A stretch of DNA of 64,000 nt from Bacteroidales bacterium (lineage in GTDB: Bacteria > Bacteroidota > Bacteroidia > Bacteroidales > F082): contig JALNZT010000022.1 in the NCBI GenBank assembly GCA_023229135.1, forward strand, positions 1 through 64,000. The letters are read 5' to 3'. Of the stretch, positions 46,489-55,027 are shown one piece after another. Position 1 is the first letter of the stretch. Every line of letters begins with the position of its first letter. The position numbers and the translations under genes are program-made. Below the pieces are notes generated by a model. That model ran no database searches. It was given only the letters and a program-made list of their open reading frames with translations, and had not been told where the DNA came from.

Positions 46489-47139
46489 CTAATCATTGCC
46501 AATCATGCCCAAAAGCGGCACAAAACGAAATGCGCCGTGCATTTCCTGTTCTGTTTTATCCACTGCTGTTTTTGTGATTCGGAGCATATTTTGTGTATTG
46601 CCGGCACCTAAGGGGATCACCATAATGCCACCAATTTTCAGTTGGTCGATCAAAGGCTGCGGTATTTCGGGTGCTGCGGCAGTAATCAATATTCGGTCAA
46701 AAGGCGCGTAGCTGGGAAGCCCTTCGTTGCCATCGGCCAGAAATAAATTCAGCTTATAAGGCAATTTTTGTTCTACAAAGGATTTTGTTTTGAGGTAGAG
46801 CTTGCGTTGGCGTTCGATGGAATATACTTTAGCGCCCATCTCGGCCAGCACACAAGCCTGATAAGCCGATCCGGTACCAATTTCGAGTACTTTTTGGCCT
46901 TTCTCTACTTGTAATAATTCCGTTTGGAAAGCCACGGTATAAGGTTGCGAAATGGTTTGTCCGGAGCCAATCGGGAAAGGTTTGTCTTGGTAAGCAAATT
47001 CGAGAAAGGAAGAATCCAGAAAAAAATGACGTGGGATTTTTTCCATGGCAGACAGCACGCGCTCATCGCTAATATTTTTTTGCCGGAGGCTCTCAATCAA
47101 CTGCTTGCGCAGGCCTTTATGCTTGTAGGTATCGTGCAT
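46489..47139 (-). CDS. pcm: Protein-L-isoaspartate O-methyltransferase
   Basis: Repairs damaged proteins by methylating L-isoaspartyl residues with SAM. 216 residues, standard length. Motifs are the N-terminal RHFFLDSSFLEFAYQD block, TISQPYTVAFQTELL (substrate-binding loop) and SAM motif I VLEIGTGSAYQ. DRILITAAAPEIPQPLIDQL and GGIMVIPLG follow. It is a single gene, in the same direction as the hydroxylase 104 bases downstream and divergent from the oxidoreductase operon. It shares the protein-maintenance theme of the tig-clpP-clpX operon but is not linked to it. Confidence 0.95.
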   Translation of the reverse strand: MHDTYKHKGLRKQLIESLRQKNISDERVLSAMEKIPRHFFLDSSFLEFAYQDKPFPIGSGQTISQPYTVAFQTELLQVEKGQKVLEIGTGSAYQACVLAEMGAKVYSIERQRKLYLKTKSFVEQKLPYKLNLFLADGNEGLPSYAPFDRILITAAAPEIPQPLIDQLKIGGIMVIPLGAGNTQNMLRITKTAVDKTEQEMHGAFRFVPLLGMIGND

Positions 47140-47230
47140 GTAATCAAGCTTTTATTTTAATAAACACAATTTAGATTTATTCTACTCTTGGGAAGGGCTA
47201 AAATAGCAATAAGGCTTCGACAAAAAAAGC

Positions 47231-47238
47231 TACTTTTG
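47231..47238 (+). promoter_or_regulatory. -7 promoter element for the oxidoreductase operon
   Basis: TACTTTTG matches TAnnTTTG, 17 bases before the ATG, so the leader would be only about 10 bases. Short leaders are common in this phylum. No TTG is in the expected upstream position. Confidence 0.45.
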
Positions 47239-47254
47239 CATAAAAGTATCGCTT

Positions 47255-48244
47255 ATGTTAAAAATCGGGGTTTTAGGAGCAGGCCATCTGGGTAAAATTC
47301 ACCTCAAATGTATTCAGCAAATTCCTACTTATGAACTGGTTGGCTTTTACGATGCCGATCCGAAAAATGCTAAAACCGTAGCCAAAGATTTTGGCATAAA
47401 AAGTTTTGATTCTATTGACGACTTGATAGAAGCCACAGAAGTGGTGGATATTGTGACGCCTACCATTTCGCATTTTAGCTGTGCTTCAAAATCACTGCAA
47501 AAATCGCGTCATGTTTTCATTGAAAAGCCGGTTGTAGCAACGCCGGAAGAGGCCAACGCCCTGATTGAAATCGCGATGAAATCTCATGTGAAGGTTCAGG
47601 TGGGGCATGTTGAGCGTTTTAATCCCGCCTTTTTAGCGGTTCAGCAACTGCTGAATAATCCCATGTTTATCGAAGCACATCGCCTGGCGCAGTTCAATCC
47701 ACGTGGCACCGATGTTCCTGTAATCCTGGATTTGATGGTACATGACATCGACATAGTGCTGAGTGCCATCAAATCGAAAGTGAAAAATGTGTTTGCCAGT
47801 GGCGTTGCTATAGTTAGCGACACCGCCGATATCACCAATGCACGGATAGAGTTTGAGAATGGTGCGGTAGCAAACCTCACGGCCAGCCGTATTTCACTGA
47901 AAAACATGCGTAAGGCACGTTTTTTCCAAAAAAACGCCTACATCAGTGTTGACTTTTTGGAGAAACAGTCTGAAATAGTGCGCATTATGGATGTGGATGC
48001 CGACAAGGCTGATCCAATGGCGATGCTTATCGAGCTGGGTGAGGGCAAAGTCACCAAACAAATATCATTTGAAAAGCCTAAAATAGAGCCTGTTAATGCC
48101 ATAAAAATGGAACTCGAAAAGTTTTATGAAGCCATCGTCAACGATCAGGAGCCGCCGGTTACTATCAGCGATGGGGTAGAAGTTCTGAAGCTTGCTTACC
48201 GGATCTTAGATGAAGTAAACAATAACCTAAACAAGCTCCAATAA
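47255..48244 (+). CDS. Gfo/Idh/MocA family NAD(P)-dependent oxidoreductase
   Basis: 329-residue sugar-type dehydrogenase. The Rossmann domain carries GVLGAGHLGKIHL (5-17) and the family EKP motif (IEKPVVATPEEA, about 90-100). HVERFNPAFLA and the MVHDIDIVLS helix belong to the C-terminal dimer domain, where Asp and His residues serve catalysis. The substrate is unknown. It heads a short unit with a lipoprotein and a polyprenyl-phosphate sugar transferase, which suggests a nucleotide-sugar or surface-glycan role, though distance to the next start (72 bases) leaves separate control possible. Confidence 0.88.
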   Translation: MLKIGVLGAGHLGKIHLKCIQQIPTYELVGFYDADPKNAKTVAKDFGIKSFDSIDDLIEATEVVDIVTPTISHFSCASKSLQKSRHVFIEKPVVATPEEANALIEIAMKSHVKVQVGHVERFNPAFLAVQQLLNNPMFIEAHRLAQFNPRGTDVPVILDLMVHDIDIVLSAIKSKVKNVFASGVAIVSDTADITNARIEFENGAVANLTASRISLKNMRKARFFQKNAYISVDFLEKQSEIVRIMDVDADKADPMAMLIELGEGKVTKQISFEKPKIEPVNAIKMELEKFYEAIVNDQEPPVTISDGVEVLKLAYRILDEVNNNLNKLQ

Positions 48245-48316
48245 TAATTGCAACCGTGTGCAATAAGGCATCGCGGCCTATCGTTAAGCATGCAGAACCA
48301 GGTGAATCATTTTTAT

Positions 48317-49210
48317 ATGCTAAAACTCTTACCCCTCAAAGCGGTAGTTATCGCACTTTTATTGCTCAGCATTTTTTCTTGCAACAAGTTTGAAGGCGAT
48401 CAGACTGTGCCGGCATATATCAAAATTGATACCATCAGGCTGAGTACAGAATATTTTTCGCAAGGCAGCAACACCCATAAGATTACGGATGCCTGGGTGT
48501 ATGTAAACGATCAATTGATTGGTGCTTTTGAACTGCCGGTGACTGTTCCGGTATTAGCACGAGGCAAACAAAAACTGGAAATCAGGCCTGGAATAAAACT
48601 CAACGGCATTAGCGGCACACGTGTCCCCTACCCTTTTTATAAACCATATACGGTGCAAGATTTTAATTTTATTCAGGACAGCGTCATCAAAATTAATCCG
48701 GTAACTTCCTATTACAACACCACCGGTTTTGCCTGGATGGAAGACTTTGAAGGCGCCAGTATTTCGTTAGCCAAAACCCCCCAAAGCGATACCAGCATTT
48801 ATCAAACTACGCCCCTCAATAATCCCGAGGCATATCTCTCCGAGTTTTCTTCCTTTTCGGGTATTGTGAATCTTACCTCAGAGAAAAGCTATTTTAAAAT
48901 TGCCAGTTTCAACGCTTTTATACTTCCCACAGACAACAGCCCGGTTATGCTGGAACTGGATTATAAGTGCGACCGCACTTTTGGTGTAGGCATGTTTGCA
49001 AGCATCAGTGGCTCAGTAGTAGACATTGAGTTGGTGGTTGTAAATAAAAGCGAAACCTGGAATAAAATATATATCAATTTAGGCCCTAATATCAGTGCCT
49101 ATAACAAAGCTTCTAATTTCAAAATCTATTTTGAATCCAGTACTTCAGGCGACAATGAAGCAAACTATTATTTTGACAATATTAAGTTAATCTATCGTTC
49201 AAATAAATAA
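48317..49210 (+). CDS. Predicted lipoprotein of unknown function
   Basis: 297 residues from ATG 48317. The N-terminus MLKLLPLKAVVIALLLLSIFSC is a lipoprotein signal with Cys22 as the acylated residue (lipobox SIFS-C). Earlier in-frame starts (48248) would hide this signal. The mature part is beta-rich: a DTIRLSTEYFSQGS start, a stretch reminiscent of PEGA/carboxypeptidase-like lipoprotein domains, then a jelly-roll-like segment (about 160-297, ending YYFDNIKLIYRSN). I do not recognise a family. It overlaps the sugar transferase by one base (TAATG), so both are made together. A cell-surface role in glycan handling is only a guess from context. Confidence 0.65.
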   Translation: MLKLLPLKAVVIALLLLSIFSCNKFEGDQTVPAYIKIDTIRLSTEYFSQGSNTHKITDAWVYVNDQLIGAFELPVTVPVLARGKQKLEIRPGIKLNGISGTRVPYPFYKPYTVQDFNFIQDSVIKINPVTSYYNTTGFAWMEDFEGASISLAKTPQSDTSIYQTTPLNNPEAYLSEFSSFSGIVNLTSEKSYFKIASFNAFILPTDNSPVMLELDYKCDRTFGVGMFASISGSVVDIELVVVNKSETWNKIYINLGPNISAYNKASNFKIYFESSTSGDNEANYYFDNIKLIYRSNK

Positions 49211-50625
49211 TGAATAGAAAACTACAAGTCACAAAGTACGTCATTCTGGACTGGCTGGCAGCCTTGATGTCATGGGCGTTATTCTATTTTTTTAGAAAAC
49301 AGGCCGAGGATCCCAGTTTTCATGAATATTTTGAAGTCATCTTTGACGATCCCAATTTTTGGTATGGCATCATCTTTATTCCCATTGGCTGGCTGCTCCT
49401 TTACAGCGCAATGGGAACCTACCGCCGCATTTTCCGAAAAGCCAGACTTAAAGAACTAGGCCAGACTTTTATCATCACATTGATAGGTGTGACTTTTATT
49501 TTTTTCGTGGCCATCTTGGATGATGTGATTACAACTTATAAGTCTTACTATCAGTCATTTTTAACACTATTTACGCTGCACTTTATTCTTACTTATACCG
49601 GAAGGCTCGCCCTCACTGCTGTTACGGTAAGTAAGATTCACAAAAAATCAATTGGATTTAACACGGTGATAGTTGGCAGTAATGGCAACGCCCTTGCGAT
49701 TTATAAAGAGATTGAAAGTCAGGAACGTTCTGCCGGAAATATTTTCGTGGGTTTTGCCAGTGTTTATGACAAGGATGATTACAAAATCGGAACTTATTTA
49801 CCGCACCTGGGATCCTACAAAGACATCAAACGTATTGTAGAAGAACACAAGGTTGAGGAGGTTATCATCGCCATTGAACGCTCCGAAACCGGTACCATCG
49901 ACAGTATTATCGCGCTGCTTGAAGACACGCCTGCTGTTATCAAAATCATTCCCATTATGCAAGATATATTATTTGGATCAGTAAAGCTTTCCGGAATTTG
50001 GCATGCCCCGCTTATCCAAATTTCACCTGATTTGATGCCTGCCTGGCAACAATCAGCCAAGCGCATGATTGACATAGTGGTATCGATTATTGCCATGATT
50101 TTATTGATTCCACTGTATCTTTTTACCACAATTGGCGTCTTACTTTCGTCGAGAGGTCCAATTTTATATTCCCAGAAACGCGTTGGTGTGCGAGGCCGTC
50201 CGTTTAGGATGCACAAGTTCAGAAGCATGTATGCTGATGCAGAAAAGGCTGGGCCACAGCTCTCGAGCGATGACGATCCCCGCATCACACCTTTTGGCAA
50301 GTTTATCCGCAAAGTACGGCTGGACGAGATTCCACAGTTTTACACCGTCTTAAAGGGTGATATGTCATTGGTGGGGCCGCGCCCGGAGAGGCAGTTCTAT
50401 ATCGATCAAATCGTACAAAGAGCACCACATTATCGCTTGTTACTTAAAGTAAAACCTGGCATAACAAGCTGGGGGCAAGTTAAATACGGCTACGCCTCTA
50501 ATGTTGACGAAATGATTGAAAGGCTCAAATACGATATCCTCTATATCGAAAACATGAGCCTGGCGATGGACGTGAAAATCCTGATTTATACCGTTTTGAT
50601 AGTGTTGCAAGGCAGGGGGAAATAA
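49210..50625 (+). CDS. Exopolysaccharide polyprenyl-phosphate sugar-1-phosphate transferase (WcaJ/WbaP type)
   Basis: Starts lipid-linked glycan synthesis by moving a sugar-1-phosphate from a UDP-sugar to undecaprenyl phosphate. 471 residues: four N-terminal membrane helices (about 10-145), a CoA-binding/Rossmann-like domain (about 150-270), a further hydrophobic segment (about 285-312) and the C-terminal bacterial sugar transferase domain. The latter shows RMIDIVVSI, FRMHKFRSMYADAE, RLDEIPQFYTVLKGDMSLVGPRP and GITSWGQV. Full length and intact. No glycosyltransferase cluster follows: the next gene is convergent, two bases away. The enzyme may serve a capsule or exopolysaccharide locus elsewhere. 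Confidence 0.92.
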   Translation: MNRKLQVTKYVILDWLAALMSWALFYFFRKQAEDPSFHEYFEVIFDDPNFWYGIIFIPIGWLLLYSAMGTYRRIFRKARLKELGQTFIITLIGVTFIFFVAILDDVITTYKSYYQSFLTLFTLHFILTYTGRLALTAVTVSKIHKKSIGFNTVIVGSNGNALAIYKEIESQERSAGNIFVGFASVYDKDDYKIGTYLPHLGSYKDIKRIVEEHKVEEVIIAIERSETGTIDSIIALLEDTPAVIKIIPIMQDILFGSVKLSGIWHAPLIQISPDLMPAWQQSAKRMIDIVVSIIAMILLIPLYLFTTIGVLLSSRGPILYSQKRVGVRGRPFRMHKFRSMYADAEKAGPQLSSDDDPRITPFGKFIRKVRLDEIPQFYTVLKGDMSLVGPRPERQFYIDQIVQRAPHYRLLLKVKPGITSWGQVKYGYASNVDEMIERLKYDILYIENMSLAMDVKILIYTVLIVLQGRGK

Positions 50626-50627
50626 GC

Positions 50628-51236
50628 TTATAGCTGTCCGCGCTCAATCAGTATTACAATTGTTTCTATCAGCTCATCTTCGCCCTCAGGATCGTAACGA
50701 TCTTTGAGGTTATAGCCCCATATACGGGCAAATCCCTGATAGAAAAAAGCGGTGAAGCCACCACGCAAATCCTTTACCAGATCGTAAGAGGTATTGGTTG
50801 TTTCACGGTCGATAAGTTTCAAAAGAATTTTTCCCTGTGTGAAAGTCAGGTCTTTAAGTTCGCCGCCAAATTGTTCGTTCAGCTCTTTTTCGGCTCTGCG
50901 CATAATTTTTCGGCGTTCACTGTCGCTGCCGGCTTCCATCAGAATTTTATCGTATTCACGCAGTTTTATTCCGGCAAGTTTGGCATAAGGATACACTTTT
51001 TTCACATGATGAATCAGCCTGTTTACTTTGCGGATATCGCGTCGGCTATCGAATAGGCGCATTGCATACACGTTAACTTCAGGCAGCTGCACGATGAGCG
51101 TGGTATCTCCATCTTCTACCGTTGCCAACACGACCAACGTATCGGAAACATGGCTTGTATCAGCTACTTGCTGTGCCGAAGCCGTTCCTATTACAAGGAT
51201 AAAAATACTAAAGAAAATGATGCTTTTGCGAACCAT
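50628..51236 (-). CDS. DUF4294 family exported protein
   Basis: 202 residues from ATG 51236 (MVRKSIIFFSIFILVIGTASAQQ), which gives a clean signal peptide; an upstream ATG at 51287 would precede it with 17 poor residues. The conserved core (about 55-190) has LPEVNVYAMRLFDSRRD, KVYPYAKLAGIKLREYD and FYQGFARIWGYNLKDRYDP, the DUF4294 signature of Bacteroidota. Function unknown; likely periplasmic. It lies 54 bases (from 51236) after clpX in the same direction, so it may be the last gene of the tig-clpP-clpX transcript. Confidence 0.82.
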   Translation of the reverse strand: MVRKSIIFFSIFILVIGTASAQQVADTSHVSDTLVVLATVEDGDTTLIVQLPEVNVYAMRLFDSRRDIRKVNRLIHHVKKVYPYAKLAGIKLREYDKILMEAGSDSERRKIMRRAEKELNEQFGGELKDLTFTQGKILLKLIDRETTNTSYDLVKDLRGGFTAFFYQGFARIWGYNLKDRYDPEGEDELIETIVILIERGQL

Positions 51237-51290
51237 GAAGCGGTGAAACGCAAGTTTTGTGCCAGAAATATTTTCTAAGACAAGCAAAGT

Positions 51291-52520
51291 CTAAGCCACC
51301 TTCAATTTGGAGAGGCCGGCTTTGTCAAATTTATTCTGTGCGTAAGAGAGCGAAACCACCAGAGATTTCACTGATTTTTTTGAGGGCAGCTCAAACATAT
51401 CATCTGTGAGGATGGCTTCCAGAATGGATCTCAAACCGCGAGCTCCCAATTTGAAATCAACGGTTTTTTCTACCACAAAATCCAGCACCTCATCTTCTAT
51501 CACCAGCTTGATGCCGTCCATCTCAAACAGTTTTACAAACTGTTTTATCAAGGCGTTTTTAGGATCTGTAAGAATTCTTTTAAGGATTTCGGGCGTGAGT
51601 GGATTCAGGTAAGTAAGAATCGGCAGCCTACCCACAATTTCCGGAATCAGGCCAAACTTTTTCAGGTCGGCGGGCGAAACATATTGCAACAGATTAGATT
51701 TGTCGGCCACCATCTCTTTGTCGGTGCCATAACCAATGACATTAGTGCGCGTACGCGTAGCAATAATACGCTCGATGCCGTCGAAGGCACCGCCGGCGAT
51801 AAACAGGATGTTTTTGGTATCCACCTGAATCATTTTCTGCTCAGGATGTTTACGTCCGCCCTGGGGTGGCACGTTCACATAAGTTCCTTCGAGAAGTTTT
51901 AACAGTGCCTGCTGCACACCTTCGCCAGACACATCACGGGTAATGCTCGGATTGTCGCTTTTGCGTGCAATTTTATCAATCTCATCAATAAAAACAATGC
52001 CTCTTTCGGCAGCTTTCACATCAAAATCAGCCGCCTGAAGCAGTCGCGACAAGATACTTTCCACATCTTCGCCTACGTAGCCGGCTTCGGTAAGCACGGT
52101 AGCATCTGCAATGGCAAAAGGCACATGCAACATACGGGCGATGGTGCGGGCAAGCAGGGTTTTTCCCGTTCCGGTTTCACCTACCAGAACCATGTTCGAC
52201 TTTTCAATCTCCACATCATCCTTGCCATCACGCTGATTGATACGTTTGTAATGATTATATACAGCCACTGCCAGCACCCGTTTAGCATCATCCTGGCCAA
52301 TTACATACTGATCCAAAAATTCTTTGATTTGAACCGGCTTAAGTAATTTAAAATCAGGGAGATTCTTATCTGTTTTATGGTGGGTGCTTTCCTCTGCCAA
52401 GATAAGCTTAGCCTGTTCCACGCATTGGTCGCAGATATGGGCTTCCATGCCTGAGATAAGCAATACGGTGTCTTTGCGCTGCTTTCCGCAGAAAGAACAA
52501 TGGTCTGATTTTTTTGCCAT
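51291..52520 (-). CDS. clpX: ATP-dependent protease ATPase subunit ClpX
   Basis: AAA+ unfoldase that feeds tagged proteins into ClpP. 409 residues. The N-terminal zinc finger has Cys8, Cys11, Cys30 and Cys33. Walker A is GETGTGKT (114-121), Walker B is VFIDEIDKIA, and the sensor-2 arginine region (LGARGLRSI) is present. The ClpP-docking loop reads VIGYGTDKE, with Tyr where E. coli has Phe (IGF). It starts 5 bases after clpP, so is cotranscribed with it. Confidence 0.97.
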   Translation of the reverse strand: MAKKSDHCSFCGKQRKDTVLLISGMEAHICDQCVEQAKLILAEESTHHKTDKNLPDFKLLKPVQIKEFLDQYVIGQDDAKRVLAVAVYNHYKRINQRDGKDDVEIEKSNMVLVGETGTGKTLLARTIARMLHVPFAIADATVLTEAGYVGEDVESILSRLLQAADFDVKAAERGIVFIDEIDKIARKSDNPSITRDVSGEGVQQALLKLLEGTYVNVPPQGGRKHPEQKMIQVDTKNILFIAGGAFDGIERIIATRTRTNVIGYGTDKEMVADKSNLLQYVSPADLKKFGLIPEIVGRLPILTYLNPLTPEILKRILTDPKNALIKQFVKLFEMDGIKLVIEDEVLDFVVEKTVDFKLGARGLRSILEAILTDDMFELPSKKSVKSLVVSLSYAQNKFDKAGLSKLKVA

Positions 52521-52525
52521 ACTAA

Positions 52526-53197
52526 TTATGATTTACTTTTGAGAAGCACTTCGTCGATCATGCCGTAATCTTTGGCTTCCTCGGCCGTCATCCAATAATC
52601 ACGGTCGGAGTCGCGCCAGATTTTTTTGTAGGTCTGTCCGCTGTGCTTTGCAATGATGTCGTACAATTCTTTTTTCAGCTTCTGAATTTCACGGGCTGTA
52701 ATTTCGATGTCAGAGGCTTGACCCTGCGCACCGCCCATCGGTTGATGAATTAAGACACGCGAATGTTTGAGTGCTGTACGTTTTCCGGGTGCGCCGGCAC
52801 ACAATAAAACAGCACCCATCGAAGCTGCCATCCCGGTGCAGATAGTCGCCACATCTGGATTGATATATTGCATCGTGTCGTATATTCCAAGGCCGGCGTA
52901 AACTGATCCACCAGGTGTGTTCAGGTATATTTGAATATCTCTTTTTGAATCAACAGATTCTAAAAAGAGCAACTGCGCCTGAATGATATTGGCTACATAA
53001 TCGTCAACCGGAACGCCCAGAAAGATAATACGATCCATCATCAGGCGGGAGAAAACATCCATGGTTGCGATGTTCATCTGGCGCTCTTCGATAATGGTAG
53101 GTGAGATATAATTTTTTACGGAAGAGGTGTATTGCTCTAATGCCAGGCTGTTCAGGCCTAAATGACGTGTGGCATATTTGTGAAATTCATTATTCAT
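52526..53197 (-). CDS. clpP: ATP-dependent Clp protease proteolytic subunit ClpP
   Basis: Serine protease that forms the tetradecameric chamber of ClpXP. 223 residues from ATG 53197. Catalytic triad: Ser126 (GMAASMGA), His151 (IHQPMGG) and Asp200 (DRDYWM). The N-terminus MNNEFHKYAT matches Bacteroidota ClpP, so 53197 is preferred to in-frame ATGs at 53203 and 53221. This start overlaps the tig stop by 8 bases, giving a coupled tig-clpP-clpX order. Confidence 0.96.
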   Translation of the reverse strand: MNNEFHKYATRHLGLNSLALEQYTSSVKNYISPTIIEERQMNIATMDVFSRLMMDRIIFLGVPVDDYVANIIQAQLLFLESVDSKRDIQIYLNTPGGSVYAGLGIYDTMQYINPDVATICTGMAASMGAVLLCAGAPGKRTALKHSRVLIHQPMGGAQGQASDIEITAREIQKLKKELYDIIAKHSGQTYKKIWRDSDRDYWMTAEEAKDYGMIDEVLLKSKS

Positions 53198-54569
53198 GAT
53201 CATGCTCTTTATGTTCTTCATTTACTTTGGTAACAAATGCTTCGTAGCTCATTGATTCGGTTTTACGTGGCATTTTATCAAGGAATAAGTCTGTGAGTTT
53301 CGTTTCGGAAAGCTGATCGCTGATACGTCTCGTCTCTTCTTTATTTTGGAGCATGGTATCAATTATGCCGTCCATCCGTTGGCCCATTTCTTCATCCATG
53401 ATGTCGAGCCCCATAGATCCGAAGAAATAGGACTTAACATGTGCTCTGATTTCTTCTTCTTTAACAGCCAATTCAGGATTTTGTTTCATCAATTCGGCTT
53501 CAATAAGTTGCCAGCGTATACCTTTAGCATATTTGCTATCAAATTCTTTGTCGAGTTCCTCCATCTTTAGCTTTCCTTCGGAAGTTTCGATAAGCCAACG
53601 TTTGAGAAAATCTACCGGTAAAGGTAAGTCAACCTGCTCAAGCAACTGATCTACAGCTTTTCCAAAGAAATATCTTTTATGTTCCTGAGCAAATTGATTT
53701 TCAATGTCTCCTTTCAGTTGTTCTTTGAAAGTAGCCTCGTCTTTAATTTCTTTACCGGGGAATATCTTTTCAAAAAGGGCTTCGTCAAGTGCTGGTTTTT
53801 CTTCATGCTCTATATCCTGAATAATCAGGTTAAAGTCGGATTTAGCCATTTCCAACTCGTCTTCACCAAGTTGGAGGAATTTTATAACAGCTTCTTCGGA
53901 ACCCATGGCTTTGGCCAGGTTAAAGATAAACTCTGAACCGGCTTCTTTGCCGATGAGGGCATCTTTCGATTCCTTATCAGTGATTTGATCTAGGTGCAAC
54001 TTTACTTCTTTTTCAAAGCCGCCTTCAATTTCTTCGCCGGCTTCATTGGCCTGAACAAGCTTAATTTCGAGCCGGTCGTTTTCGCCAACTATATCAACAG
54101 AAGTGATTTCGGGATTATTATCGATGATATTGTCAACAGTTTTCTGGATATCGTCGTCTGTAGCTTTGATTTCGATGAAAGGCACCTCTATTTTCGAGAG
54201 GTCGATAGTAATTTCAGGAGCAAAACCTACTTCAAATGTCAGGCTGATATCCTCATTGTCTTTTACAGCATCAATATCTGTTGCTTCTTGCATAGGCAGT
54301 GGATAGCCGACTACAGGCATCTTTTGTTCAACAAGGTAGTTGTTAAGCGCATCAGAAACAAGCTGATTGATTTTTTCGCCGGTGATGGATGGACCGTACA
54401 TTTTTTTCACCATTCCAAAAGGCACTTTCCCTGGTCTGAAACCCGGCATTGAAGCCTGACGCTGATATTTTTTCAGTTCGGCGTCAACCTCTTTTTCGTA
54501 ATCATCTTTGGATACTTTGATCTGGATTTTTGCTGACAGATCGCTCAGAGGTTCGTGTGTAATATTCAT
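53190..54569 (-). CDS. tig: Trigger factor (ribosome-associated chaperone)
   Basis: Binds the ribosome exit and shields nascent chains. 459 residues. The N-terminal ribosome-binding domain (1-115) contains MPGFRPGKVPFGMVKK, a variant of the GFRxGKxP loop. The middle PPIase-like domain (about 150-240) is reduced and lacks a typical FKBP active site, as in other Bacteroidota. The C-terminal helical chaperone domain (about 250-430) ends in an acidic/His tail (EEHKEHDHE). First gene of the operon with clpP and clpX. Confidence 0.95.
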   Translation of the reverse strand: MNITHEPLSDLSAKIQIKVSKDDYEKEVDAELKKYQRQASMPGFRPGKVPFGMVKKMYGPSITGEKINQLVSDALNNYLVEQKMPVVGYPLPMQEATDIDAVKDNEDISLTFEVGFAPEITIDLSKIEVPFIEIKATDDDIQKTVDNIIDNNPEITSVDIVGENDRLEIKLVQANEAGEEIEGGFEKEVKLHLDQITDKESKDALIGKEAGSEFIFNLAKAMGSEEAVIKFLQLGEDELEMAKSDFNLIIQDIEHEEKPALDEALFEKIFPGKEIKDEATFKEQLKGDIENQFAQEHKRYFFGKAVDQLLEQVDLPLPVDFLKRWLIETSEGKLKMEELDKEFDSKYAKGIRWQLIEAELMKQNPELAVKEEEIRAHVKSYFFGSMGLDIMDEEMGQRMDGIIDTMLQNKEETRRISDQLSETKLTDLFLDKMPRKTESMSYEAFVTKVNEEHKEHDHE

Positions 54570-54656
54570 AAAAAAAATAATAATTAATTCTTTACCTCAA
54601 AAAAAAGGACAATTTCGCAGGAGGGCATCACCGGTTACTTAATGATGATTTCCATT

Positions 54657-54709
54657 AAAAATACACAAATCCGATTGTGCTGAACAGCAAACCGTGACTT
54701 GTGTATTTT
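54657..54709 (-). terminator. Possible terminator of tRNA-Leu
   Basis: AAAATACACAA and TTGTGTATTTT form a perfect 11-bp stem with a loop of about 30 bases, just past the 3' end of the minus-strand tRNA; on that strand a T run follows. The loop is longer than usual. Confidence 0.5.
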
Positions 54710-54723
54710 ACTCCCAGTGTTTG

Positions 54724-54805
54724 TGCGGATGAAGGGACTCGAACCCCCACGCCTCTCGGCACCAGATCCTAAGTCTGGCGCGGCTACCAATTACGCCACA
54801 TCCGC
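54724..54805 (-). tRNA. tRNA-Leu (anticodon UAG)
   Basis: An 82-base class II tRNA. The acceptor GCGGATG pairs fully with CATCCGC, with A as the discriminator base. The anticodon stem-loop CCAGA-CTTAGGA-TCTGG gives anticodon TAG (codon CUA), and the long variable arm TGCC-GAGA-GGCG is typical for leucine. The T arm contains GGTTCGAGTCC. The 3' CCA is not encoded. Confidence 0.96.
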
Positions 54806-54847
54806 CCGATTAATCGCATTGTGGATTACCTCCTGCTTTTGCGGCTG

Positions 54848-54855
54848 CAAATATA
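54848..54855 (-). promoter_or_regulatory. -7 promoter element for tRNA-Leu
   Basis: On the minus strand TATATTTG (plus-strand CAAATATA) matches TAnnTTTG about 43 bases before the tRNA start. No TTG was found in the expected upstream position. Confidence 0.5.
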
Positions 54856-54986
54856 CGAGCTTTTTTGACTTATTTACTACTGAACCTAAAAAAGAATTAG
54901 TCAGGAATTGCCCAAGAATCAGCTGCAAGCATGACTAAATCCTACTCCATTAATTTTTTTAGGAACTAATAGAAAACTAAAACCCC

Positions 54987-54994
54987 TACTTTTG
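54987..54994 (+). promoter_or_regulatory. -7 promoter element for the DUF5723 gene
   Basis: TACTTTTG matches TAnnTTTG and lies 34 bases before the ATG. No clear TTG upstream. Confidence 0.45.
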
Positions 54995-55027
54995 CGTTAA
55001 GTTTAAAAGGATATCAACATATATTTC

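Noticed and set aside
54699..54938. 79-residue plus-strand open frame (MCILLPVFVRMKGLEPPRL...)
   Set aside because: It is the antisense reading of tRNA-Leu, a well-known spurious translation.
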